Assembly (NCBI GenBank): GCA_965226155.1
Contig: OZ245331.1
Span: forward strand, 868,001-932,000
Source: G965226155 sp965226155
Lineage (GTDB): Bacteria > Pseudomonadota > Gammaproteobacteria > Eutrophobiales > Eutrophobiaceae
DNA: 64,000 bases
Reading direction: 5' to 3'
The translations under genes were made by a program, and so were the position numbers. The notes under the pieces were generated by a model. That model saw only the letters and a list, made by a program, of their open reading frames with translations, searched no databases and was not told the origin of the DNA. Each line of letters starts with the position of its first letter. The first letter of the stretch is position 1. Below, piece by piece: positions 1 to 8,141 of this stretch.

Positions 1-2
1 TA

Positions 3-995
3 TCACGTATTGCGTATCGCTCGCATCACTAAATTTTCCATCAATGGGATCTTGAAGTGATTGTAGTTTAATGGCGTCGCACCTCGACTTGCAGATTTTC
101 CAGCCAACTCGGCAGTATCTTCATTTTTTTCACTTCCTCTTACCACATCCTCAACTACCGTCAATCGCCTAGGCACGCATTCAACCCCGCCACAGGCTAT
201 TCGGATATCCTCTATAATATTACCGTTTAATTTAATGGCTGTAGCAACATTCACCAGGGGAAAATCCCAAACATTACGATCAGCAACTTTCTCAAAGTAA
301 TAACTTGAACCAGCCCAGGTCATAGGTAACCGTATCGCTTTGAGAATATCGTCCGCTTCCAATACCGTCATCCGGGTAATATCCACTCCCGGTCCAATGA
401 AATATTCCTCGGCCTTGACCACACGCTCTCCACTATCATTAACGATCACCATTTCTGCATCCAGTGCAACCAATGCGGGTGCAGTATCAGACGGCGTTAC
501 CGCCACACATCTGTCGGATCCAAACAAGCAGTGTTCCCGGTTCATTCCCTCAGGTGTGTCTGCATAACACGTATTCCCCCCTGCCCGGTAACAATCCAGA
601 CCTGCTCTGTAATACCAGCACCGTGTATCTTGATTGACATTCCCGCCCAATGTTCCGACGTTACGAATCTGCGGACTGGCAACCTTACTTGCAGCCTCGG
701 CTAGTAATCCATACTTCTCTCGAATAATGGGATTTTGAGATATCTCTGTTAATGTTGTTAATGCCCCTATTTCCAATCCACTACCTGTTTCCTTTATCCC
801 TTTCAGTTCAGAAACACCATTTAGATCAATCACCGCTTGGGGTCTTTTGGCTCTATCTTTGAACCAGTCATAACTATCCTGACCTCCCGCAAGCCGCCAA
901 CCATCTGCACCAAACTTCTTCGTCAGGCTTAACGCGTTCGCTAAATCGGATGGCTGATATAATTCAAAACTCGGCATCATGTCTTTTGCTGACAT
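3..995 (-). CDS. PaoB-like FAD subunit of a molybdenum hydroxylase
   Basis: FAD-binding medium subunit of a xanthine dehydrogenase-family enzyme; it would carry electrons from the Fe-S subunit to an acceptor. The 330-residue length fits. Two FAD-contact motifs are visible: LAGGQD (about 35-40) and RNVGTLGGN (111-119). Between them and the next domain lies a Cys-rich insert (C126, C135, C143, C156, C163). In E. coli PaoB and 4-hydroxybenzoyl-CoA reductase beta such an insert holds an extra [4Fe-4S] cluster; that role here is inferred. It is the last gene of a three-gene operon, 10 bases after the Mo subunit. The order is Fe-S, Mo, FAD, whereas E. coli paoABC is Fe-S, FAD, Mo. The stop codon is just inside the window edge, so the gene is complete. 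The substrate, probably an aldehyde, cannot be read from sequence. Confidence 0.9.
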   Translation of the reverse strand: MSAKDMMPSFELYQPSDLANALSLTKKFGADGWRLAGGQDSYDWFKDRAKRPQAVIDLNGVSELKGIKETGSGLEIGALTTLTEISQNPIIREKYGLLAEAASKVASPQIRNVGTLGGNVNQDTRCWYYRAGLDCYRAGGNTCYADTPEGMNREHCLFGSDRCVAVTPSDTAPALVALDAEMVIVNDSGERVVKAEEYFIGPGVDITRMTVLEADDILKAIRLPMTWAGSSYYFEKVADRNVWDFPLVNVATAIKLNGNIIEDIRIACGGVECVPRRLTVVEDVVRGSEKNEDTAELAGKSASRGATPLNYNHFKIPLMENLVMRAIRNT

Positions 996-1005
996 TGTTA
1001 TAACC

Positions 1006-3423
1006 TCATTGCGTATGAACTTGTAACGGCTTATGGGATTGCGGTCGTCCGGCCGCCGCGTTTACGATCATATCGGGTGTCACCGGTGTTCGTTTAAAAT
1101 AATGACCGTCCAATGCATCGGAAATAGCACACAACAACGCCGCGCCAGCTGAGCCCATCACCGGTTCACCGATACCCTTCGCACCTACCGGGTTTTGTGA
1201 GTCTGGTAAGTCGACTGCGTCCCAATCCATTGTTAGTGGGACATCGAGGTAAGACGGTGGCTTAGCCTGGTATAGACCAACATTGGCTGGCAGTCCATTT
1301 TTTGGGTCATAAACAAAACGTTCAGTGCAGGCCATACCGAAACCCATAACCGCACCGCCTTTGATTTGCGTTGCAAGGCTCTGTGGATGGATGACCGTCC
1401 CGCAATCGGCTACACCGATGTAATCAATGATCTCATGCTTGCCTGTTTCGGTATCTAGCTCAATTTCAATAAAACCGATGGCAATCGCGGGTATCAATCC
1501 TTCCCTATGCAATGTGTCTTTAGCTACACCGATCAGTCCCGTTCCTGCCAATCCAACTACTGCTCCCTTAGTCAGCGGATTCAAGTTCTCAGGAATATCC
1601 TTGCCAGTAAACTTCCCACCTAACTCTATTGCCCTTTTTGCCGCTGTAGCATAAGTCAAATGTTTTGCCGGATTGGATTTTAAAAAGACTTTCTCTTCCC
1701 CAATGTCATAGTCATCAGCGGGACCACCCAGATCCATCGCAGCAATCTCTTTCAATTTGGTAACAGCATCCATCGCAGCAACGTAATTGGTGCGGGTCAT
1801 GGTAAATGATGTATTACTACCAAACTGACCTATATTAAAAGGCAAATGCTTTCGACTATCTCCGCGTTTTATTTCACAATTTTCCCAGCTACATTTTAGC
1901 ACTTCGGCGGCAACCCTCGATGTGGCTGAATGCGAATAAGTCCCAAGGTTACCGACACCGGTATGAATATTTAGTTTTCCTTCCGGTGTAATTACAACAA
2001 GACCATCAAATCCATTAAAACCACCAGTATGGAATGCTTGGCCCACGCCTATGGCAGTGACCTTGGGTCCCTTCCGCTGACCATGACGTTTGATACGTTC
2101 ATCCCAATTAAATTTTTTCATTCCGTTATCTAAGGCTTCACGTTGATAGGCACTGGTAACCGATTCACGATGGCCACCAACCTTAGCATCCTTGTCAGCA
2201 GCATTAATCTTTCGGATAGCAACTTTATCGATCCCGAGTTCATTTGCTGCCTTGTCCAGTAACGGTTCAACAGTCAAGGCAAGTTGATTTTGGCCTGGAC
2301 CCCGTTGCGCCGATCGCATGGGAGTATTGGTAAAAATAGCGACACTTCTCGATCGCATCGATTCAGGTTGATATAAAAGCGACAATGCCTCAGCTGCACC
2401 ACCCCAATCAGGAAACCCTTTACTTGGTCCATTGTCCTGTACAATATATAAATCTGCCGCCACCATCCGCCCATCGGCAGCGAAACCCATCTTGATATTT
2501 CCTTGAAACCCATTACGAGCTGACCCGACGTAATATTCTTCTGCGCGGCTTATGCGCATCATCACCGGGCGTCCCACCTTCTTCGACATATATGCAGGAA
2601 CTACCATTATTGAATATGCGCTGGCTTTGGAACCAAAACCACCTCCGCAATATTCAGCAATGAAAACAAGATTGGTGGGAGGGATCCCAATTAGCTTTGC
2701 AAGACCGAACATATTAAAACTCTGGCTTTGCGACGAACCATGCAAGTAGCACTTGCCGTTCTGCCAATAGGCCATGGCACTGCGTGGTTCCATACTGTGA
2801 TGTGAATGACATGCGACGACAAAGCTTTCATCAATGACAACCTTGGCCTTGGCAAAACCGGCATCGATGTCACCGTAGGACCATTGAACGAGAGGTTCAC
2901 CTGTGGGGAGTCTGCCTTCACTCGCATCTGCAAAATCTCGTGCAGTCCACTTATGGGTCTTTATTTCTGGAGGAGCCAAAGGATTAGTCACAACAACTGC
3001 ATTAATATCTCCTCGTGCATTTGGTCCGCCAGGGTATAAACTCTGGAGAGGGTCCAAGACAAAAGGCAATGGCTCCAAATCGAGTTTAATTTTTTCTATT
3101 GCATCTTCTGCAATAGTTTCACTCTCCGCGGCCACGGCTAAAATCGGTGCACCTACATATAAAGGTTCATTCGTTAATATGGGTTCATCAGGCGCTTGCA
3201 CAGGCGGCAAGTCATCTGCTGTCAGGATCCCGACTACATCTGGGATCTTCATCGCGTCAGTCGTATCGATATTTCTTACCTTGGCGTGTGGCATCGGGCT
3301 GGTTAACAAACGGCAAAACACCATTCCTTCAGCACGGAAATCCTCAGCGTATTTACCTTGACCAGTAACTTTTGCACGTACATCCGGTGGTGTGAAATTC
3401 TTACCGAGTAATGTATAGGCCAT
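1006..3423 (-). CDS. PaoC-like molybdopterin-binding large subunit
   Basis: Catalytic subunit of a xanthine dehydrogenase/aldehyde oxidase-family enzyme that binds the molybdenum cofactor. At 805 residues it has the a/b hammerhead N-terminal region (start at MAYTLLGKNFTPPDVRAKVTG) followed by Mo-cofactor domains. Visible signatures are GGGFGSKA (about 260-267), QRGPGQNQ (about 375) and KGIGEPVMGSAGAA near residue 750, whose Glu is the family's catalytic base. No signal peptide is seen; partner subunits of this type are folded in the cytoplasm and carried out with the Tat-tagged Fe-S subunit (known for PaoABC, inferred here). The start lies one base after the Fe-S subunit's stop, so the two are translated together. 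The substrate is not identifiable. Confidence 0.92.
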   Translation of the reverse strand: MAYTLLGKNFTPPDVRAKVTGQGKYAEDFRAEGMVFCRLLTSPMPHAKVRNIDTTDAMKIPDVVGILTADDLPPVQAPDEPILTNEPLYVGAPILAVAAESETIAEDAIEKIKLDLEPLPFVLDPLQSLYPGGPNARGDINAVVVTNPLAPPEIKTHKWTARDFADASEGRLPTGEPLVQWSYGDIDAGFAKAKVVIDESFVVACHSHHSMEPRSAMAYWQNGKCYLHGSSQSQSFNMFGLAKLIGIPPTNLVFIAEYCGGGFGSKASAYSIMVVPAYMSKKVGRPVMMRISRAEEYYVGSARNGFQGNIKMGFAADGRMVAADLYIVQDNGPSKGFPDWGGAAEALSLLYQPESMRSRSVAIFTNTPMRSAQRGPGQNQLALTVEPLLDKAANELGIDKVAIRKINAADKDAKVGGHRESVTSAYQREALDNGMKKFNWDERIKRHGQRKGPKVTAIGVGQAFHTGGFNGFDGLVVITPEGKLNIHTGVGNLGTYSHSATSRVAAEVLKCSWENCEIKRGDSRKHLPFNIGQFGSNTSFTMTRTNYVAAMDAVTKLKEIAAMDLGGPADDYDIGEEKVFLKSNPAKHLTYATAAKRAIELGGKFTGKDIPENLNPLTKGAVVGLAGTGLIGVAKDTLHREGLIPAIAIGFIEIELDTETGKHEIIDYIGVADCGTVIHPQSLATQIKGGAVMGFGMACTERFVYDPKNGLPANVGLYQAKPPSYLDVPLTMDWDAVDLPDSQNPVGAKGIGEPVMGSAGAALLCAISDALDGHYFKRTPVTPDMIVNAAAGRPQSHKPLQVHTQ

Positions 3424-3424
3424 G

Positions 3425-4093
3425 TTATGCCTCCTCCGCTACACGCATTACAGAATTCAGATAGTGATCGTAAGCACCGCAACGACACAAGTTGCCAGAC
3501 ATTGATAATCGCGCTTGTTCACGGGTGGGATTTGGAGTTGATTTCAGCAATGCTACTGCCGACATCACTTGCCCTGGTGTGCAAAATCCACACTGTGGCC
3601 CCAGCTCATCAATAAATGCTTGTTGAACAGGATGTAAATCACCGTTTGCTGCTTGCAGACCTTCTATAGTGGTGACTTGGCGGTTCCTTACAGTGTGTGT
3701 CAGTGTAGAACAAGAATATGTCGCCACATCATCAATCATTAGTGTGCATGCGCCACACTCTCCGCGATCGCAACCCAGCTTCGTGCCAGTTAATCCCAGT
3801 TTATATCGCAGAGTCATGGCCAATGTTTCATTTGGTAGTACATCTACCCTGCGAACCTTACCGTTCACATTCAATGAAATCAGTCTTTCCAAGTTACCGG
3901 AGGCAGCCTGACCTTGGCTGACGGTCGCTGCTGTCTCTGTTTCCCTTGAACATCCAGTAAAAATATAACCAGCAGCGGAAACTGCCGCACCAGAGGCAAT
4001 TACCCGTTTAATAAAGTTACGGCGTGTTAGCCGTTCAAGAGAGAGTTGATCTTTTAAGGTATTGCCGTCAACGAGGTTGATTTCAGACTTCAT
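3425..4093 (-). CDS. PaoA-like Tat-exported 2x[2Fe-2S] subunit
   Basis: Iron-sulfur subunit of the molybdenum hydroxylase, 222 residues. A twin-arginine signal is plain: RLTRRNFIKR (21-30) followed by a hydrophobic stretch to about residue 46 and then a Cys (C48). The plant-type [2Fe-2S] cluster is held by C108, C113, C116 and C128. The second cluster is held by C168, C171, C203 and C205 (CGFC ... CRC). First gene of the operon; it should pull the whole complex through the Tat pathway to the periplasm. C48 follows TG and could act as a lipidation or cleavage site, which is less certain. No dedicated XdhC/PaoD-type maturation chaperone is seen inside the window; it may lie beyond position 1. 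Confidence 0.92.
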   Translation of the reverse strand: MKSEINLVDGNTLKDQLSLERLTRRNFIKRVIASGAAVSAAGYIFTGCSRETETAATVSQGQAASGNLERLISLNVNGKVRRVDVLPNETLAMTLRYKLGLTGTKLGCDRGECGACTLMIDDVATYSCSTLTHTVRNRQVTTIEGLQAANGDLHPVQQAFIDELGPQCGFCTPGQVMSAVALLKSTPNPTREQARLSMSGNLCRCGAYDHYLNSVMRVAEEA

Positions 4094-4257
4094 AGTTCCC
4101 TCACATTAATTGTCAGCTAGATAAGTGCACAATCTGAGATCTGTCACACAACACGTGTCCAATTGTACTTGAAGCAAAAAAAATTGAAAAATAGTTTATT
4201 AGACAAATTAATCGCCATACCTTATTCTCCCGACCGCGCTTTTTAGTAAGAACTGGT

Positions 4258-6624
4258 GTGATCAAGTCTTTAGCGTTGCTTCATAGAACTTATCTTCACT
4301 TCATCCGCCTAAGCTTGAGCGATGGTATTTTGTTCAAAAAGAATATATATTTGTTAAATCAAATTGTTACAAACTATTTCTCAAGGACTATCAAACTTTT
4401 GTTAACCACCCTCACAAACCAACGATTTAGTGGCCTTGGCAAAGGGTTACTAGCATTGATGCTGATTGGCACTTTCAATGCAGCAGCTGAAGGAAATGAT
4501 CCGCCAAAAAGTAAACAAGTCCAACCCATCAGGACAGATACACCACCTATTATTGATGGCAAGCTGGATGACGCTGTCTGGAGTCAAGCCAGTGTTGTAA
4601 ATGAGTTGCACGAAGTCTTTCCATTTGAATTCGATCCCCCCTCTCAGGAAACCGAGTTTTATCTGCTCTATGACAAAGATGCCCTTTATGTGGGAGTACG
4701 AGTATTGGAAAGTGATCCCAGCACGATAACAGCACAAAATTTGAAGCAGGGAACCGAGACTTTGTTTCATGATGATTTTATAGCAATTATGCTCGATCCT
4801 TTTCATGACCGCCGGAGTGGGTATAAATTTCTCACTAACCCAAATGGTGTACGTGCGGAATCTCTGTTCGTTAATACCACAGAACAGATATTTGATTGGG
4901 ACGGCATCTGGGAGACAAAGTCGGTGATTACCGATGAAGGCTGGACCACAGAATTAGCCATTCCTTTTAAAACACTATCATTTGATAAAGCGGATAATAC
5001 CTGGGGGGTCAATTTTCAACGAAATATTGCATGGAACAGAGAGTTAATCGCGTGGGAATCCCGCAACCGCGTTAGTAATCCCAGTGCCTCCGGGATACTG
5101 ACCGGGATGACGGAACTGGATCAGGGCAAAGGGCTGGATATAGTCCCTGGTGTTAGTGTCCGAAGATCAAGAAAATTCGAAACAGAAGATGAAGAATTTG
5201 TAATTGAACCTTCATTAGATGTTTTTTACAAAATAACTGAAGGACTGAATGGTTCCTTGTCCATCAATACAGATTTTGCTGCGACTGAAGTGGATTCTCG
5301 CCAGGTAAATCTAACCCGTTTTAATCTTTTCTTTCCTGAGAAACGGGATTTCTTTCTAAAAGATAACGATATCTTTGATTTCGGAGGGATTGGAGGGACA
5401 GACGGACAAACAAATCTAAGTAGGGTCGAGAGGGAAAATGCTAAACCCTTGTTTACAAGACGAATCGGTCTCAGCAGTACAGGCGAACCAGTAGATTTGG
5501 AATATAGTGGCAAAATTAGTGGCCGGGTTGGCCAATGGAATATTGGGTCGTTCTTCACACGCCAGGGTGAATTTAAAGGTGAAGATGCAACTGATATTGT
5601 TGTCGCCAGAGTAACTCGTAATATTTTTAATGAATCAATAGTAGGTGGCATCATCACCCATGGTGACCCAACATCAAGTAATGATAACTCTCTATATGGC
5701 ATAGATTATCAATACCTTAATAGTCGGTTTATAGGCAATAAAACTCTTAGAGCGAATTTTTGGTATCAAAAATCAATTAAAAAAGGAGTTAGTGGGGACG
5801 ATCAAGCCTTCGGCTTTAATGTAAAGATACCGTCAGCTAGTACGTACAGAGGACAAATCGCTTTCAAGGAGGTTCAAGAAAATTTTGATCCTGCTTTGGG
5901 GTTTATTAATAGGCGTGGGATAAGAGATTATCAAATACAAGGCGCCTATGCATTTCGACCCAGAAATAGTTATCTGCGGAAAATTCAAACTGGCATTGAA
6001 GCCAGGCGTGTTGATCGAATTGACGGTGGACTCCAAAGTGAGTTGATAGAATTACGTGCAATAGAATTACAAAATAATACAGATGAGCAGTTTGAATATA
6101 ATCTTCTATTTCAAAAAGAAAGACTAATTGAACCATTTGAGATCTCTAAAGGGATTACCTTACCAACAGGGAATTACAACTTCACTACATCTAAAATAGT
6201 TATTGCCACTGGCCAACAGCGAAAGTTAAGAGGAGCAATACTAATTCATGCAGGTAGTTTTTATAATGGCGATCAATTAAATTTCAGACCTCGTATCACT
6301 TGGCGCCCTTCCAAGCATTTTAAATTCGACATAACTTATGATTTCAATGATATTGATCTAGACCAGGGCGACTTTATAGTCCGCAATACATCTTTTGAAT
6401 CAGCATTTGTTTTTTCATCAACATTATCTTGGGTAAACTTATTCCAGTACGATAGTGTGTCTGATGTAATCGGTTTTAACTCTCGCATTCACTGGACACC
6501 GAAAGCCGGCAATGATCTATTTTTCGTTGTTAATCATAAAGTACAGGAATTTGACAACAGCGGAAAATTTGAATCAATTTCACAGGACATCACGCTAAAG
6601 CTAAATTACACCTACCGCTTCTAG
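4258..6624 (+). CDS. CBM9-like / DUF5916 outer-membrane beta-barrel protein
   Basis: A large cell-surface protein of unknown role. After an N-terminal export signal (hydrophobic run ending GTFNAAAEG near residue 78) comes a carbohydrate-binding family 9-like sandwich (about 95-260, starting IDGKLDDAVW). The rest is a long, beta-rich, aromatic-patterned C-terminal half ending YTYRF, typical of DUF5916 barrels. The conserved FFPEKRDFFL motif near residue 355-364 supports this family. The GTG at 4258 leaves an unusually long stretch before the signal peptide; TTG at 4399, preceded by AAGGA, would give a normal signal and may be the true start. Divergent from the oxidoreductase operon across a 164-base gap. 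Members often sit with peptidases or TonB systems; the ligand is unknown. Confidence 0.85.
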   Translation: MIKSLALLHRTYLHFIRLSLSDGILFKKNIYLLNQIVTNYFSRTIKLLLTTLTNQRFSGLGKGLLALMLIGTFNAAAEGNDPPKSKQVQPIRTDTPPIIDGKLDDAVWSQASVVNELHEVFPFEFDPPSQETEFYLLYDKDALYVGVRVLESDPSTITAQNLKQGTETLFHDDFIAIMLDPFHDRRSGYKFLTNPNGVRAESLFVNTTEQIFDWDGIWETKSVITDEGWTTELAIPFKTLSFDKADNTWGVNFQRNIAWNRELIAWESRNRVSNPSASGILTGMTELDQGKGLDIVPGVSVRRSRKFETEDEEFVIEPSLDVFYKITEGLNGSLSINTDFAATEVDSRQVNLTRFNLFFPEKRDFFLKDNDIFDFGGIGGTDGQTNLSRVERENAKPLFTRRIGLSSTGEPVDLEYSGKISGRVGQWNIGSFFTRQGEFKGEDATDIVVARVTRNIFNESIVGGIITHGDPTSSNDNSLYGIDYQYLNSRFIGNKTLRANFWYQKSIKKGVSGDDQAFGFNVKIPSASTYRGQIAFKEVQENFDPALGFINRRGIRDYQIQGAYAFRPRNSYLRKIQTGIEARRVDRIDGGLQSELIELRAIELQNNTDEQFEYNLLFQKERLIEPFEISKGITLPTGNYNFTTSKIVIATGQQRKLRGAILIHAGSFYNGDQLNFRPRITWRPSKHFKFDITYDFNDIDLDQGDFIVRNTSFESAFVFSSTLSWVNLFQYDSVSDVIGFNSRIHWTPKAGNDLFFVVNHKVQEFDNSGKFESISQDITLKLNYTYRF

Positions 6625-6653
6625 AACCTGAAGCTAACAGTTTAATTTTTTGA

Positions 6654-7022
6654 TTAATTAGCAGTGCAAGGAAAGGCTTCCACAAAGGCTTGAGCCACGA
6701 GTTTCGCAGCAGGATAATGCAAATCCTCAGGACGTTCTAACAAGAATTCATGAACTATCTTTACTAATTGCTCCTCAGTTACAGCAATAGGTTTACACCA
6801 CCTGAGTGTTGTATGTCCTAGTTTAGCTAGTGTATTTGGGCCATCTGCAATACCCAGGACATATCCACCGCAAATCTTTCCTTTGATAACATCGCTTCCC
6901 GAAATATTTGCTTCGCAAGCATCTAATATTTCAATGCCTCTAAAATTTGCCATGACTTCTGCTGCATAAACAGGATTTAAAGGAGTCAATGACAAGATAA
7001 GAAATAGTGTGTATCTCTTCAA
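6654..7022 (-). CDS. Rap1a/Tai-family small secreted protein
   Basis: A 122-residue protein with a Sec signal peptide (cleavage near VYA|AE, residue 20). The mature part has the Rap1a/Tai pattern: CxxG (CGGYVLG), a Cys in RWC, then RPEDLHYPAAKLV and a C-terminal EAFPC. The four Cys can form two disulfides. The founding members are periplasmic immunity proteins against type VI secretion peptidoglycan amidases. No T6SS effector gene is next to it here, so an immunity role is only possible; orphan copies of this fold are common in proteobacteria. It converges with the DUF5916 gene (29-base gap). Confidence 0.75.
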   Translation of the reverse strand: MKRYTLFLILSLTPLNPVYAAEVMANFRGIEILDACEANISGSDVIKGKICGGYVLGIADGPNTLAKLGHTTLRWCKPIAVTEEQLVKIVHEFLLERPEDLHYPAAKLVAQAFVEAFPCTAN

Positions 7023-7087
7023 ATTATTTCCTTATTTAAATGTAATCAGTAATAACTGACCAGCAAAGAACAATTTTCTGCTGATTA

Positions 7088-8071
7088 CTAGCCACATCCA
7101 CTCAAGGTCTGGGACCAGAGAGTCGGAGGATTGTCCCGGCAACAATGAGTGCGGGACGCGGTCTTTTGCCGACAGTGGGCAGTCGTCGGTTCGTCGAGCC
7201 GACACGTCATCGTCGTCGTCTGTGTGAAGTTCAACTCTCTATCGGCGTTGCACGAGAACTCTTTTGCGGAGTTTGGATGATTGTCAAACCGTAAGCTACT
7301 TTCGAGACTCGTATTGGAGCTTTCTTTGGCAACCCAATGATTCCATGCGTAACAAGACTCCGCGCCGTAATCGACAGGATAGGCGATCTTAAACGCCGGC
7401 TCACCTTTACATGGGTTTACTTCTTGCCCCGGGTGGTAATCCTTCGGGTGCACCCAATATCCTACGACGACCTTCGCCCCAGTGCCCGGCGGATACTCTG
7501 CATCATTAGTGACAGAGTGGCCATTGTTCGAAGGTAAAACGATCATCGTCACTGCGGGGACGGCATTGACACCCTTGTACTCTCCCACTTCGCGGCAATC
7601 GTGTTTGAGCGGCGGACAACCCTCGTTGACGAGTTTCAGGTAGTAGGGATCCTGATCGCCTTGCTGATCCTCAAAGTATTCGGTCATGGAGACGTATTTT
7701 CCCCGAGATGGATTTTCTTTATTCTCGCAGCGTCTCCGGATGTCCTGCTCGCTGTGCTCGGGGCCGTATTCGATCCAGGTGAAGAACCCGTCGAAGTAGT
7801 CGGTCTTGTCCGCAGCGTTGTAGTGCAAATGCTTACCGGGATCTTGCTCGGTCCCTTGTGTCTGTCGAGCCCAGACGAAGCAGGGTACACCGACCTCCAT
7901 AACCAAGTCGCGGCGATTAAGCCTCTTGTAACCATTCCCCTCGGGCAGGAAGACGCCAATCGTTACAATCTCCGGAAAGCTTTGTGCCGACACAGGTGAA
8001 AAACAAAAAGTGCTTAGAACTAATGTCAGGACGTGTATGAATCGCCATGCTTTCGGATTGAATCTTGTCAT
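7088..8071 (-). CDS. Unknown secreted Cys-rich protein
   Basis: Not recognised. The chosen start (Met at 8071) follows a GAGAAG-like ribosome site and gives a 327-residue protein with a clear signal peptide ending PVSAQS. The reading frame stays open 19 codons further upstream, but that part is a translated intergenic hairpin repeat (see 8100-8129) and is not likely coding. The mature protein has many Cys (FVWA, RRRCENKEN, NEGCPPLKHDC, VNPCKG, ESCYAWNHW), consistent with a disulfide-rich extracellular or periplasmic protein. The last ~35 residues are unusually Thr/Arg/His/Cys-rich and may come from a frameshift or replaced 3' end. GC content is visibly higher than in the neighbours, which hints at transfer. 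Confidence 0.55.
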   Translation of the reverse strand: MTRFNPKAWRFIHVLTLVLSTFCFSPVSAQSFPEIVTIGVFLPEGNGYKRLNRRDLVMEVGVPCFVWARQTQGTEQDPGKHLHYNAADKTDYFDGFFTWIEYGPEHSEQDIRRRCENKENPSRGKYVSMTEYFEDQQGDQDPYYLKLVNEGCPPLKHDCREVGEYKGVNAVPAVTMIVLPSNNGHSVTNDAEYPPGTGAKVVVGYWVHPKDYHPGQEVNPCKGEPAFKIAYPVDYGAESCYAWNHWVAKESSNTSLESSLRFDNHPNSAKEFSCNADRELNFTQTTTMTCRLDEPTTAHCRQKTASRTHCCRDNPPTLWSQTLSGCG

Positions 8072-8099
8072 CTTGCTACTTCTCTTTCGAAGAAAACTG

Positions 8100-8129
8100 A
8101 ATGTCCACTTCACATCAAAAGCAGACACC
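8100..8129. repeat. Dispersed hairpin repeat, copy 1 (degenerate)
   Basis: A 30-base copy of the element with arms AATGTCCGCT and AGCGGACATT around a 10-base loop. Here the arms are AATGTCCACT and AGCAGACACC, so it is partly decayed. Read on the minus strand it encodes a MSAF..K.TF peptide, a known tell-tale of this repeat when it is mistaken for the start of a gene. Confidence 0.7.
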
Positions 8130-8141
8130 CATGGGCAAGGA

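Noticed and set aside
2903..3361. 152-codon plus-strand frame in the Mo-subunit gene
   Set aside because: Antisense shadow of a strongly conserved gene; no ribosome site and no protein-like pattern.
5226..5702. 158-codon minus-strand frame in the DUF5916 gene
   Set aside because: Antisense shadow of a clear family member.
7601..7999. 132-codon plus-strand frame opposite the unknown secreted protein
   Set aside because: The minus-strand frame has a signal peptide, ribosome site and Cys pattern; this one has none.
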